This document shows, in pieces, positions 18,795-28,330 of a stretch of DNA of 64,000 nt (the stretch's first letter is position 1; every line of letters begins with the position of its first letter). This stretch comes from Luteolibacter flavescens (lineage in GTDB: Bacteria; Verrucomicrobiota; Verrucomicrobiia; Verrucomicrobiales; Akkermansiaceae). The DNA lies in contig NZ_JAPDDS010000009.1 in NCBI RefSeq assembly GCF_025950085.1, positions 1-64,000 on the forward strand. Reading direction: 5' to 3'. Below the pieces are notes generated by a model. It searched no databases and had not been told where the DNA came from. It was given only the letters and a program-made list of their open reading frames with translations. The position numbers were made by a program, and so were the translations under genes.

Positions 18795-20831
18795 ATGAAA
18801 AACAACATCATCGGACGTTGGGTCGTTTTCGTCCTCGGCATCGCAGCCGTCGGCTGGATCGCCGCCACCGCCCTGCGCGACAGCCTCGCCGAGGGCGAGC
18901 CGACGAAGGTCTCCGACTACGTGCCGTGGGAGGAGAAGACGCTGGATCTCGCATCGCTCCTGCCCGTGCAGGATGGCGGGCGCATCAAGCCGCTCGGCAC
19001 CTACGCAGGCTTCAGCATGCTGAGCCTGCATGGCGCGCGGAAGATGGAGATCATCGGCAAGGATGGTGAGAAGGTCTCCATCAAGCCGCTCGCGTGGATG
19101 CTCGACTGCATGTTCCGCCCGGAGCTTGCCGACCAGCTCCCCACCTTCCGCGTGGACAATTCCGAGGTGCTCGACGCCGTCGGCATCAAGTCGAAGGGCC
19201 GCCGCGACCGCTACAGCTACAATGACCTCAAGCCGGGGCTCGATAAGCTGCGCGACCTCTCCGTGAACTACGAGCAGATCCAGAAGCAGGATCCGAAGCA
19301 GCTCCGCCCCGTCGAGTCGCAGACCCTCGCACTGGCCTACAACGTCCGCACCTACACCTTCCTCACCCAGTACCTCGACTTCGCGAGGAATGGCCTGCTG
19401 CCCGCCTCGGCCGCGAAGGACGGGAAGATCCTCCCCGTCAGCGAGGTCATGCAGGCAGCCCCGAAGATCCGCGCGGAGCTTCAGGCCACTTCCCATGGGC
19501 ACGCCGCCTCCAGCGAGGTGCAGACCATCACCGTGCTCATCGAGCAGGCCGCGAATTCCGCGAAGTTCGGCCTCAATCTCTTCCCGCCGGCGAATGTGGA
19601 CGATCCGCAGTGGCTCAGTGCCGGTGACCGCATCTTCCACATCTTCACCGGCCATACCCGCGAGCCGGAACAGTCGATCAAGGACATCAAGCTGCTGGAG
19701 GATGTCTGCCAGTCGCTGAAGGAGGGCCAGTCGGCCTTCCGCGAAAAGTTCACCGCCTGGGAAACCAGCATCGTCGAGCGTGCCGAGAAGCGCGGCGAGT
19801 ACCGCTCCATCCCGCTCGAGGCCGACTACTTCAAGAAGAACTGGTTCATCTACGCGCTCGTCTGGTTCCTGCTCGCGACGGTCACTTCCGCGGTCATGTT
19901 CTTCGCCGGTCGCACGAAGGCGGGCCGCATCTCCTACTGGGCCACCGTCAGCTTCCTCGGCCTCGGCCTTGTGTACATGATCATCCCGATCGTGAAGCGC
20001 TCCATCATCATGCTGCGCCCGCCGGTGGGGAATCTCTACGACACCATCATCTTCATCGGTGCCTTCATCGTGCTCTTCGGCCTGTTGGTCGAGTGGATGA
20101 CAAAGAAGCGCTTCGTGGTCGGCATCACGCCCATTGTCGCCGCGTTCCTCATCGTGCTCGCCCGCCGCTTCGAAGTGGGCGAGGGGAAGGATCACCTCGA
20201 TCCGCTCGTCGCCGTGCTGCGGTCGAATTACTGGCTGACCATCCACGTCATCACCATCACGGTCGGCTACGCCGCCGGTCTCATCACCGCGCTGCTCTCC
20301 ATCGTCTATGTGATGATGCGCTCGCTCGGGCTGGATGGCGGGGACGTCTCGCTCCGCCGCTCCATCACCCGCGCGGTCTATGGCTGCGTCTGCCTCACGC
20401 TCACGCTCTCGCTCATCGGCACCGTGCTCGGCGGCGTGTGGGCAAATGACTCGTGGGGCCGCTTCTGGGGCTGGGATCCGAAGGAAAACGGCGCGCTCAT
20501 GATCGTGCTCTGGTCCCTCGCCATCCTGCATGCCCGCCTCGGCGGCTACATCAAGGACTGGGGTCTGCACCTCGCATCGATCTTCGGCGCCATGGTCGTC
20601 GGCTTCTCCTGGTGGCACGTGAATTTCCTCAACGTCGGCCTGCACAACTACGGCTTCTCCGCGGAGAAGATCTGGGCCGTGCGCGCCTTCTACGGCATCA
20701 TGATGGGCTTCATCGTTTGGGGTGCCATTGCCTGCCTGCTGGAGCGCATGAACAAGACCGCCGCGAAGGACAAAGCGAACCGGGAAAAGGCCGAGGACGA
20801 GATGCCCGTCCCGCGCCACACCACCTTCTGA
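18795..20831 (+). CDS. CcsA-like cytochrome c assembly protein with long N-terminal periplasmic domain
   Basis: A protein of 678 residues. One N-terminal helix is followed by a periplasmic region of about 330 residues (residues 30-340). The C-terminal half is a CcsA/CcmC-type membrane domain with about eight helices and the heme-handling tryptophan-rich motif FWGWDPKENG (around residue 558). The invariant periplasmic His residues appear as WLTIHVITIT and WWHVNFL. With the ResB-like protein it forms the heme lyase of system II. The large N-terminal extension matches CcsA proteins I associate with PVC bacteria. The polar tail (NKTAAKDKANREKAEDEMP) is cytoplasmic by inference. Confidence 0.93.
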   Translation: MKNNIIGRWVVFVLGIAAVGWIAATALRDSLAEGEPTKVSDYVPWEEKTLDLASLLPVQDGGRIKPLGTYAGFSMLSLHGARKMEIIGKDGEKVSIKPLAWMLDCMFRPELADQLPTFRVDNSEVLDAVGIKSKGRRDRYSYNDLKPGLDKLRDLSVNYEQIQKQDPKQLRPVESQTLALAYNVRTYTFLTQYLDFARNGLLPASAAKDGKILPVSEVMQAAPKIRAELQATSHGHAASSEVQTITVLIEQAANSAKFGLNLFPPANVDDPQWLSAGDRIFHIFTGHTREPEQSIKDIKLLEDVCQSLKEGQSAFREKFTAWETSIVERAEKRGEYRSIPLEADYFKKNWFIYALVWFLLATVTSAVMFFAGRTKAGRISYWATVSFLGLGLVYMIIPIVKRSIIMLRPPVGNLYDTIIFIGAFIVLFGLLVEWMTKKRFVVGITPIVAAFLIVLARRFEVGEGKDHLDPLVAVLRSNYWLTIHVITITVGYAAGLITALLSIVYVMMRSLGLDGGDVSLRRSITRAVYGCVCLTLTLSLIGTVLGGVWANDSWGRFWGWDPKENGALMIVLWSLAILHARLGGYIKDWGLHLASIFGAMVVGFSWWHVNFLNVGLHNYGFSAEKIWAVRAFYGIMMGFIVWGAIACLLERMNKTAAKDKANREKAEDEMPVPRHTTF

Positions 20832-20935
20832 GCGGCATGCTCCTGGCGTGGCACCCGTGAAGGATTGCCGCGCCACGCCGCTTCATGGCGCTTGCGGTGC
20901 TGACAGCCCGTGGCATGTCACCTCGTATGGTGCCC

Positions 20936-22591
20936 ATGTCGTTGTTCTGCCGGCTTCTCCTTTCCCTCGCGCTGGTCGCGCCGCTTGCCGCGGAGGACTT
21001 CGTGCCCTTCCAGCCCACACACGCGCGCCTCTTCCTCCGCGTGCCGGGAGATGCCGCACCGCTGAAGGACGCCCGCATCTCCTCCGGCGAATGCCTGCCC
21101 GGCAAATACGAGGACACGCCGGAGAAGCGCGAGCGCCTGACCGACGTGAACTTCCCCATCACCTGGTGGAAGTGGAAGCAGGTCACGCTGCAATTCACGC
21201 CCACGCATGACGGCAACATCGAGCTCGACCTGAATGGCCCATGGGCCGAGGCCCGGCCTGGCGTCCTCCGCCAGCAGGAGGTCCTGTGGGACGAGATCTC
21301 CGCGAAGGGAGCCACGCTCCGGAATGGCGGCTTTGAAGACATGGCCGATGGCAAGCCCGCCGGATGGGAGTCTCCGTGGCGTCCCTATCCCGCCGCGGAC
21401 TCGTGGGCGCTCGCAGATCGCGAGCCGGTGGCTGGCAAGCACGTGGCCGCCTCGTGGCACGGCCGTCCGCTGGTGGGCAGGCTGGAGGTGAAGTCCGGCG
21501 TGCCCGTGACCGTCACGCTCCATGCCCGAGCCGCGACCGTCCCCGGCTTCAAGTCTCCCCGCATCCTCGGGCAGGACACCCCGGCCCACCGGGCGGCGGC
21601 GAAGCTGAAGCGGGGCGTGAATTTCGGAAACAGTTGGGAAGCCGAGCCCGGCACCTGGGGCATCAAGTACGATGCGCAGGATGTCGATCACGTCGCCGAC
21701 CAGGGCTTCGATCACATCCGCGTGCCCGTCGCCTGGCACTTCCACATGGTGGATGGTGCGATCAAGCCGGAGCTGCTGGCCGAGCTGGAGCCGGTGCTGA
21801 AGCGCGCTCTGGATCGCAAGCTGACCGTGATCCTGAACTGGCATCACCACGACGCCCTCGTGAAGGATCCCGCCGCCCATCGCGCCGCATTCGCGAACGA
21901 CTGGAAGACCATCGCCACGCACTACAAGGACTTGCCCGCGGGGCTCTACTTGGAGCTTCTCAACGAGCCGAATGGCGCGCTCGACCACGACACGCTCACT
22001 GCCGTTCATGCCGAGGCCATCGCCGCCATCCGCTCTGTCAGCCCGCAGCGCATCCTGCTCGCGAATCCCCCGCAGTGGGCGTCCGTGCCCGGGTTGGACC
22101 GCTATTTCCTGCCGGATGGCGACGACCGCATCATCACCAGCGTCCACAGCTACGAGCCCTTCCAATTCACCCACCAGCGTGCCGGCTGGGTGGGCTTCCA
22201 GGACCTCCGCGGCATCACCTATCCCGGCCCGCCCGCCTCGCCGGTGGCCGTGCCGGATTCGCTGAAGGACAATGCCAGCCTCGTCGCATGGATGGACGCC
22301 TACAATACCCGCAAGGGCGCGGACAATCCCTGCACCGCCGCCTCCTTCGAGGTGCTGCTCGATGACGCCGTGGCGTGGTCCCGGCACTTCGGACGCGCCA
22401 TCCACATCGGGGAATTCGGCTGCTACAAGGAAGCCGACGCCGCCAGCCGTGCCCGCTACGTGCGCGACTTCCGCCTCGCTGCCGAGAAGCGCGGCATCCC
22501 GTGGACCATGTGGGACTGGAAGGCAGGCTTCGGCTACTGGGATGCCGAACAAAAAAGGCCTCTCCTGAGAGAGGCCCTTTTCGGGAAATGA
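20936..22591 (+). CDS. Secreted GH5-type endoglucanase-like glycoside hydrolase
   Basis: A protein of 551 residues, starting at ATG 20936 with signal peptide MSLFCRLLLSLALVAPLAA. Residues 20-210 are a beta-rich accessory region (FxNGGFEDMADGKPAGW, carbohydrate-binding-like). The catalytic (beta/alpha)8 barrel starts near residue 220 at RGVNFGNSWE, with FDHIRVPVAWHFH and ILNWHHHD. The acid/base Glu344 lies in LLNEPNG and the nucleophile Glu493 in HIGEFGCY. This is the GH5 pattern of cellulases and mannanases; the exact substrate cannot be read. It is transcribed towards cysJ, and its last codons form an intrinsic terminator. Confidence 0.92.
   Translation: MSLFCRLLLSLALVAPLAAEDFVPFQPTHARLFLRVPGDAAPLKDARISSGECLPGKYEDTPEKRERLTDVNFPITWWKWKQVTLQFTPTHDGNIELDLNGPWAEARPGVLRQQEVLWDEISAKGATLRNGGFEDMADGKPAGWESPWRPYPAADSWALADREPVAGKHVAASWHGRPLVGRLEVKSGVPVTVTLHARAATVPGFKSPRILGQDTPAHRAAAKLKRGVNFGNSWEAEPGTWGIKYDAQDVDHVADQGFDHIRVPVAWHFHMVDGAIKPELLAELEPVLKRALDRKLTVILNWHHHDALVKDPAAHRAAFANDWKTIATHYKDLPAGLYLELLNEPNGALDHDTLTAVHAEAIAAIRSVSPQRILLANPPQWASVPGLDRYFLPDGDDRIITSVHSYEPFQFTHQRAGWVGFQDLRGITYPGPPASPVAVPDSLKDNASLVAWMDAYNTRKGADNPCTAASFEVLLDDAVAWSRHFGRAIHIGEFGCYKEADAASRARYVRDFRLAAEKRGIPWTMWDWKAGFGYWDAEQKRPLLREALFGK
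22549..22581. terminator. Bidirectional terminator embedded in the GH5 coding end
   Basis: GGCCTCTC at 22557-22564 pairs perfectly with GAGAGGCC at 22569-22576 around a CTGA loop. A run of As precedes it (22551-22556) and TTTT follows (22578-22581), so it can stop transcription from both the GH5 gene and the convergent flavoprotein gene. It lies wholly inside the last codons of the GH5 gene, before its TGA at 22589-22591. Confidence 0.85.
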
Positions 22592-22610
22592 TGCGGGGCA
22601 GACCGCGCGC

Positions 22611-24356
22611 TCAATAAACGTCGCGCAGGTAGCGCTTGTCCTTCTTGAGCTGGGCGACCCAGGCGGCGGAGTCTTCCTTCGAGAGACCGCCGTGCTGCTC
22701 GGCGATGGTGTGCAGCGCGGCGTCCACGTCCTTCGCCATGCGCGAGGCATCGCCGCAGACGTAGAAGGCGGCACCGTCCTGGAACCACTTCCACAGCTCG
22801 GCACCCTGCTGCACCATCAGGTTCTGGACATACACCTTCTCCTTCTGGTCGCGGGACCAGGCGAGATCCAGCTTCTGGAGCGTGCCGTCCTTCTCGAAGG
22901 CGGTGAGCTCGTCGGCATAGAGGTAGTCGGTCTTGCTGTGGGGATTGCCGAAGAAAAGCCAGTTCCCGCCCTTCGCGCCGCTCACCTTGCGCTCCTCGAG
23001 GAAGGCGCGGAAGGGGGCGATGCCCGTGCCGGGGCCGACCATGATGACCGGCGTGTCGCCATTCGCAGGCAGGCGGAAGGCCTTGTTCACGTGGACGAAG
23101 ACGCCCGGCTTCACGCCCTCCGCGCGGTCCGCGAGGAAGGTGGAGCAGATGCCGCCGCGCTTCCGGCCGCTGGATTCGTAGCGGACGATGCCCACGCAGA
23201 GGTGGACTTCGCCGGGGTGGGCATTCGGGCTGGAGGCGATCGAGTAGAGGCGCGGCTGGAGCTTCTTCAGCACTGCCACGAAGTCCTCCGCATCCGTGAA
23301 GTCTGCAGGGTGATCGATCACCAGGTCGATCAGGTCGCGGCCCCAGCAGAAGTCATCCCACGCCTTCTTGTCATCCGCCTGCACGAGCGAACGCAGGAAG
23401 GGCGAGCCGCTGCGGGCCTGCCACTTCTGGATCAGGGATTTGTTCAGCGTGCCGATGTCGTAGTTCGAGATCAGCGCGTCGCGCAGGCTCGCCTCGCCGC
23501 CGTCCGGCAGCGGCACGGAGACCTTCGTATTGAAAGGCAGCGCGGCGAGGATCTCGTCCACCACGGAGGGCGGATTCTTCGGGAAGACACCGAGCGCATC
23601 ACCCACCTCGTAGCTGAGGCCGGAGCCTTCCAGCGAGAGCGCGAGGTGGTTCGTCTGCTTGTCGCCGGGGCCGTTCAGGTTGTAGTTCGTGAGGATGGGC
23701 GAGGGGAAGGGGTTCTTCTTCGAGTAGCCCGTGTCCGCTTGCTCCACCGTCGCGGCAGCGCCATTCGAGGTAACTGCACCCGCCGGGGCTAGCAGGCCGA
23801 TGATGCCGTCCGACCACTCCTTGAAGGGACCGTCGTAGTCCACGTCGCTGTCGATCCGCTTGAAGAGACGCTTGCCGCCAAGTTGTTCCAGGCGGACGTC
23901 GAAGTCGATGCCGCACTTGCAGAAGTCCGGGTAGTTCGTGTCGCCCAGCGCGAGCACGGAGAATTGCACACCCTCCACGCGTGGCGCGGCATCGCTGAGG
24001 ATCCAGTTATAAAGCTCCGCCGCATTGTCCGGCGGCTCGCCATCGCCATAGGTCGAGGTGATGATCAGCAGGTTCTTTTCCTGCGGCAGGCGTGCCTTGT
24101 CATAGGCGCCCATGTCGAAGACTTCCGGCTCGAAATTGCCCTTCTTCAGCGACTTCACCAGTTTCTTGGCGAGGCCTTCTGAGTTCCCGGTCTGGGAGCC
24201 CCAGAGAATGGTCACCGGGACGGCTGGGCCGGCCGGGGCGCTGGCAGTGGCACCGGCGGCGGCATTTGCCAGCAGGTTGGAAAGGAACTGGCCGAGCCAC
24301 ACACGCTGCTCGGCGGAAAAGGGGGCGTCTTCGGGGATCTGGATGAAAGAGGACAT
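22611..24356 (-). CDS. cysJ: Assimilatory sulfite reductase (NADPH) flavoprotein subunit-like diflavin reductase
   Basis: A protein of 581 residues. It passes electrons NADPH to FAD to FMN and on to a hemoprotein. An N-terminal leader (PFSAEQRVWLGQFL) precedes the FMN flavodoxin domain (ILWGSQTGNSEGLAKKL, then STYGDGEPPDNA and LALGDTNY). The FAD domain has RLYSIASSPN and GGICSTFL; the NADPH domain has GPGTGIAPFRAFLEER and CGDASRMAKDV. The C-terminus RYLRDVY is typical of CysJ. No CysI or siroheme genes lie nearby, so the partner is encoded elsewhere or the enzyme serves another acceptor. It is a single gene with its own upstream region after the EF-hand terminator. Confidence 0.88.
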   Translation of the reverse strand: MSSFIQIPEDAPFSAEQRVWLGQFLSNLLANAAAGATASAPAGPAVPVTILWGSQTGNSEGLAKKLVKSLKKGNFEPEVFDMGAYDKARLPQEKNLLIITSTYGDGEPPDNAAELYNWILSDAAPRVEGVQFSVLALGDTNYPDFCKCGIDFDVRLEQLGGKRLFKRIDSDVDYDGPFKEWSDGIIGLLAPAGAVTSNGAAATVEQADTGYSKKNPFPSPILTNYNLNGPGDKQTNHLALSLEGSGLSYEVGDALGVFPKNPPSVVDEILAALPFNTKVSVPLPDGGEASLRDALISNYDIGTLNKSLIQKWQARSGSPFLRSLVQADDKKAWDDFCWGRDLIDLVIDHPADFTDAEDFVAVLKKLQPRLYSIASSPNAHPGEVHLCVGIVRYESSGRKRGGICSTFLADRAEGVKPGVFVHVNKAFRLPANGDTPVIMVGPGTGIAPFRAFLEERKVSGAKGGNWLFFGNPHSKTDYLYADELTAFEKDGTLQKLDLAWSRDQKEKVYVQNLMVQQGAELWKWFQDGAAFYVCGDASRMAKDVDAALHTIAEQHGGLSKEDSAAWVAQLKKDKRYLRDVY

Positions 24357-24518
24357 TGAGGCGGAAAGGCTCCCGGAGCCGGGGGCAGGGACCTTAGGGC
24401 GCGGGCGGACCCGTTCAAGCGCGTTTCATGCCACCGGGTTTAGTCCGGGATGCAGATTGCTACGTCGGAAAGTGAGGCCCGCTCATGGACAGCCTGCCGC
24501 GCGCCGGTGGCACTGGAA

Positions 24519-24555
24519 ATAAGAAGCCCGGAGGGCGACGGGCGCACTCCGGGCT
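24519..24555 (-). terminator. Intrinsic terminator of the EF-hand gene
   Basis: AGCCCGGAG at 24525-24533 and CTCCGGGCT at 24547-24555 are perfect inverted copies. Read on the minus strand, the hairpin is followed by TTCTTATTT, a U-rich release tract. It lies downstream of the minus-strand EF-hand gene. Confidence 0.8.
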
Positions 24556-24593
24556 CATTGGGTTCGATCGTGGGTTCGATTGCAGGGTCCAGA

Positions 24594-25160
24594 TTATTCG
24601 CCGGCCGGAGGAGCGGGCTTTTCGCCGCCGCCCTGGCCACCGCGTCCGCCTTCGCCACCCTGACCGCCGCGGCGGTTCGGGCGACCTTCACCGCCGGGGC
24701 CGCCTTGGCCACCCTGGCGACCACCCATGCCGATCATTTCCGGGATCTCCTCACCGGCTTCGCGGGCGGTCTTCACTTCCTCGGGGTCGAGGCGGTTGTT
24801 CTTGTTCGCGTCGTACTTCTCGAGCAGGGCCTTGCGCTTGGCCTGGACGTCCTCGCGGGCGGCCTTGGTCTCTTCCTCGCTCAGCTTGCCGTCCTTGTCG
24901 GTGTCGTACTTCTCGATGAATTTCTTGCGGGCTTCCTCGCGCTTGGCCTGCATGGCGGTGCGGGCGGCCTTGGCTTCCTCGTCGCTGAGCTTGCCGTCGC
25001 CATCCTTGTCGAATTCCTTGAGGATCTCCGGCGAGGTCATGCGGTTTGCACCGCCACCACCGCGGCGCTCGCGCTGGCCGCGCTCGGGAGCGGGCTCTTG
25101 GGCTTGGACGGCCAGGGTGCCGGCGAGTGCCAGGGCGATCATGGTCAGGGTCGTGTTCAT
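24594..25160 (-). CDS. Secreted EF-hand protein with Gly/Arg-rich tail
   Basis: A protein of 188 residues from ATG 25160, which opens with signal peptide MNTTLTMIALALAGTLAVQA; the frame extends 27 codons upstream without a signal. Three regularly spaced calcium-binding EF-hand loops are visible: DKDGDGKLSDEE, DTDKDGKLSEEE and DANKNNRLDPEE. They are separated by charged helices with the same AKAARTAMQAKREE-like pattern. The final 50 residues are Gly/Arg/Pro-rich and low in complexity. It is probably an exported calcium-binding or matrix protein; such proteins are common in Planctomycetes and Verrucomicrobia, usually with unknown roles. It is divergent from cdsA. Confidence 0.87.
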   Translation of the reverse strand: MNTTLTMIALALAGTLAVQAQEPAPERGQRERRGGGGANRMTSPEILKEFDKDGDGKLSDEEAKAARTAMQAKREEARKKFIEKYDTDKDGKLSEEETKAAREDVQAKRKALLEKYDANKNNRLDPEEVKTAREAGEEIPEMIGMGGRQGGQGGPGGEGRPNRRGGQGGEGGRGGQGGGEKPAPPAGE

Positions 25161-25306
25161 TGTATCGGTATCGGTTGCTTGGTTGGTTTCTTGGGGTTTG
25201 ACGGGTTGGCCATCCGTTGTTGAGCGGGAAAACCCGGGCATCCGGGCAAGGTTGCGGCGCGGAATGAAATTGCTTCACGCGTCCGGGGCGGTTTGGATGC
25301 GCGCGG

Positions 25307-26281
25307 ATGCCTAGTCCGTCGCCCGACAATTCCAAACGAACGACCTTCCTGCGTCGCAGTGCCAGCACGCTGGGACTGTGGGCGGTGGTGGCCGCCGCCC
25401 TCGCCAGTCGCCAGGCGTGGGCCTACGTCGGCCTCGTCGGCGTGCTCACCGTCATCGCCACGCTGGAGTACTTCCGCATGCTGAAGGCCGGTGGCGTGAA
25501 GTGCTTCCCGCGCTACGGCATGCTGCTCGCGGTGGCTTACTCGGGCACCCTCTACTGGATGCTGCTCGTCAATGGTCAGGCACCGAATGGCGGCCTGGGG
25601 TCGGCCATGGATCTCTCGCCCGCGGCGAGCCATCGGATCGCCACCCTGCCGGAGTGGTTCGACGGTGCCGCCATCTTCGCCGCGCTCGCAGGCTCCTTCT
25701 TCCTGCAGCTCCGCTACCCGATCCGCGGTCTGGAAGCGATGCAGACTGTCGCGTCGAACCTGCTCGGCTTCGTCTATCTCGCCTTCCTCTTCAATTTCGC
25801 CGCGCGGCTCGTCTTCCTCGTCCCCGGCGAGGGACAGGTCCCGGGAGCCATGGTGCTGCTGTGGATGATCGCCGTGACAAAATTCACCGACATGGGCGCC
25901 TACATCGTCGGCTCCATGATCGGCAAGCACAAGATGATCCCCCACGTGAGCCCCGGCAAGACGTGGCAGGGCTTCGGCGGCGCGATCTTCTTCGCCCTGC
26001 TCGCCGGTTGCGGACTCTACGCGCTTTTCAAGGAAGACATGCCGAGCTTCGCCACCGGCCTCCACGTGCTCGGCGGATGGCCGCACGTCATCGTTCTCAG
26101 CATCGTGCTCTGCCTGCTCGCCGTCGTCGGGGACCTCGCCGAGAGCGTGGTGAAACGCAGCCTGAATGTGAAGGACTCCGGCCAGATGCTGCCGGGCATC
26201 GGCGGCGCGCTCGATCTCATCGACAGCCTCTGCTTCACCGCGCCCGTGCTTTATTTCTATCTCAAATGGATGACGCCCTGA
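25307..26281 (+). CDS. cdsA: Phosphatidate cytidylyltransferase
   Basis: A protein of 324 residues with about eight hydrophobic segments. It makes CDP-diacylglycerol from CTP and phosphatidic acid, the entry point to phospholipids that also feeds phosphatidylserine and then the psd product. The C-terminal family signature reads GDLAESVVKRSLNVKDSG followed by PGIGGALDLIDS. In many CdsA proteins this is PGHGGxxDRxDS, so the His and Arg are replaced here. The motif is otherwise intact, and I recall similar replacements in other PVC proteins. It overlaps dxr by 16 nt; the cdsA-dxr order is the common bacterial arrangement. Confidence 0.93.
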   Translation: MPSPSPDNSKRTTFLRRSASTLGLWAVVAAALASRQAWAYVGLVGVLTVIATLEYFRMLKAGGVKCFPRYGMLLAVAYSGTLYWMLLVNGQAPNGGLGSAMDLSPAASHRIATLPEWFDGAAIFAALAGSFFLQLRYPIRGLEAMQTVASNLLGFVYLAFLFNFAARLVFLVPGEGQVPGAMVLLWMIAVTKFTDMGAYIVGSMIGKHKMIPHVSPGKTWQGFGGAIFFALLAGCGLYALFKEDMPSFATGLHVLGGWPHVIVLSIVLCLLAVVGDLAESVVKRSLNVKDSGQMLPGIGGALDLIDSLCFTAPVLYFYLKWMTP

Positions 26282-27465
26282 ACGCCGCGCCGGCACGCAA
26301 GAAAGTCGTCCTGCTCGGTTCCACCGGATCGATCGGACGCTCCACGCTGGAAGTCGCCAGGCTGCTGCCGGAGCGCATCGAGCTCGTGGGCCTCGCGGCA
26401 AATGGCAGCGTGGACGCCCTCGCCGCCCAGGTGCGCGAGACCGGCGTGAAGCGCGTGGCCCTCTGCGACACCACGAAGGTGGCCGCGCTGCGTGCGCTGG
26501 TGCCCGCCGACGTGACCATCCTCGCCGGACCCGAGGGCCTCGCGGAACTCGCCTCGATGGAAGAAGCGGATACCGTGCTCATCGCCATCGTCGGCACCGC
26601 CGGGCTCCAGCCCGCGCTCGCCGCTATTGAGGCGGGCAAGCACCTCGCCGTCGCCTCGAAGGAAATCCTCGTCATGGCAGGCGAGATCGTCACCGCCGCC
26701 GCCGAGGCGAAGGGCGTGAAGCTCCTGCCCGTGGACAGCGAGCACAATGCGATCTTCCAGTGCCTCGACGGACACCGCGGCGGGGAAAAGGAGGTCTCGC
26801 GCCTCATTCTAACAGCCTCCGGCGGACCCTTCCGTACCTGGCCTGCCGACCGCCTCGCCGACGTCACCCTCGCCCAGGCGCTGAAGCACCCGACTTGGGA
26901 AATGGGCCGCAAGATCACCATCGACTCCGCCACGCTCTTCAACAAGGGGCTGGAAATGATCGAGGCCCGCTGGCTCTTCGGCATCGGCATGGAGCGCATC
27001 GACGTGGTCGTGCATCCGCAGAGTATCGTCCACTCCATGGTCGAGTTCATCGACGGCTCCGTGCTCGCGCAGATGAGCAAGACGGACATGTGCTTCCCCA
27101 TCCAGTATGCGCTCACCTGGCCGGAGCGCGTGGCGGGCGGCCTGCAACCGCTCGATTTCGGCAAGCTCGCGAAGCTCGACTTCGAGGAACCTCGGCATGC
27201 GGACTTCCCCGCGCTGGGCCTGGCCCGGCAGGCCGGCCTCACCGGCGGCACCCTGCCCGCGGTCTTCAATGCCGCGAACGAGATCGCCGTGGATGCCTTC
27301 ATCGACGGGAAGATCGGCTTCACGGATATCTGGCGCGTTGTGGGTGAGACCATGCATTCCCATCACACGGCCCCGGCCTCCTCGCTCGAGGCGGTCATCG
27401 AGGCCGACGCCTGGGCACGGCGGACGGCTTCGTCCTTTGCAGGCGTGGCGGAGCTTTCCTTGTAG
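26266..27465 (+). CDS. dxr: 1-deoxy-D-xylulose 5-phosphate reductoisomerase
   Basis: A protein of 399 residues, normal length. It catalyses the first committed step of the MEP isoprenoid pathway, DXP to MEP with NADPH. The N-terminal Rossmann motif GSTGSIG lies at residues 18-24. Further markers are ASKEILVMAGE, PVDSEHNAIFQ (metal and substrate residues), the SGGPFR flexible loop and NAANEIAV. I start at ATG 26266 (MDDALNAAPARKKVVLLG), which overlaps the end of cdsA and indicates translational coupling. Much longer readings of this frame run through cdsA and are not real. Confidence 0.97.
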   Translation: MDDALNAAPARKKVVLLGSTGSIGRSTLEVARLLPERIELVGLAANGSVDALAAQVRETGVKRVALCDTTKVAALRALVPADVTILAGPEGLAELASMEEADTVLIAIVGTAGLQPALAAIEAGKHLAVASKEILVMAGEIVTAAAEAKGVKLLPVDSEHNAIFQCLDGHRGGEKEVSRLILTASGGPFRTWPADRLADVTLAQALKHPTWEMGRKITIDSATLFNKGLEMIEARWLFGIGMERIDVVVHPQSIVHSMVEFIDGSVLAQMSKTDMCFPIQYALTWPERVAGGLQPLDFGKLAKLDFEEPRHADFPALGLARQAGLTGGTLPAVFNAANEIAVDAFIDGKIGFTDIWRVVGETMHSHHTAPASSLEAVIEADAWARRTASSFAGVAELSL

Positions 27466-27500
27466 GGGTTCGTAGCGGCTCCTTCTTCGTAGTAACAGTG

Positions 27501-28330
27501 TTAAGCTGCAACTTCGTTTTTGAGGAAATCGGCCATGATGGAATTGAGGTGGACCAGCAGCTTGCGCGTGATCGCGGTGATCGCCACCTTGAACGGTTTT
27601 CCCGCCTTCCTCAGCTTCCGGTAGGCGGGCGCGAGCACCTTGTTGAATTTCGCCGCCGAGAGGCCCGCCATGTGCAACGTGCTGCGGATCCTCGCCCGTC
27701 CTCCCTGGATGAACCGCTTGCCCTGCTTGTTGCCGCTGTCGCGGTCGAAGGGGGCAAGGCCTGCAAGCGCGGCGATTTCACGGCGGTTGAGCGTGCCGAG
27801 TTCGGGCATGAAGGCCAGCAGCACCCGGCTGCTCTGATGGCTGACGCCGGTGACCTGGCGCAACAAGGCATCGGCCTTCGAGAGCAAGGGATCGGCAGCG
27901 ATCACCGCAGCGGCCGCCTTGTCGATGGCCGCGATGTCTTTCTCCAGGCGGGCGATGCGGGCCTTGGCGAGCTTGAGGACCACCGGATGGGCGTGATGCT
28001 CATGGCGGCTGTTCTCGCGGCCGAGTGCGTCGATCAATTCACCGCGGGCCCGCATCAGGGACTCGAGTTCCTTGCGCGACCGCTCCTTTGGCATGGCGGG
28101 CTGGGGACCGGTCTGGTTGCCGAAGCGGGACAGCAGGGCGGCATCGACGGGGTCGTTCTTGGCGTGGAGTCCCAGGGCCTTGGCGAAGTGCCGGGGACGT
28201 TGCGGCGGCACGATGCAGATGGGCACGCCTGCCTTGAAGGAGGCGGTGGCGAGGAGCTGCTCGTAACCGGCGGTGGCCTCGCAGACGAGGCGGACGTGGG
28301 GCGCGCATTTCGTGGCGGCGCGCAGCAGAA
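27501..28330 (-). pseudogene. IS110-family transposase, 5'-truncated
   Basis: About 275 residues of an IS110-type transposase remain. The RuvC-like part keeps CEATAGYE (Glu) and KNDPVDAALL (two Asp), and the C-terminal Transposase_20 part keeps VTGVSHQSS, LAGLAPFDRDSG (catalytic Ser) and RFIQGGRARIRSTL. The first roughly 45-50 residues, including the first catalytic Asp (in the GxDvSK segment), are missing. The homology ends at about 28325, exactly where a REP-doublet repeat begins. The frame stays open through the repeats, but that would give an unrelated N-terminus. The upstream end, where IS110-group elements carry their bridge RNA, is also absent, so the element cannot move by itself. Confidence 0.85.

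Noticed and set aside
18738-20876. Minus-strand open frame of 712 codons opposite the CcsA gene
   Set aside because: High GC at third positions removes stops on the opposite strand; the translation is a His/Asp/Glu/Arg-rich string without domain features, while the plus strand has a clear CcsA protein.
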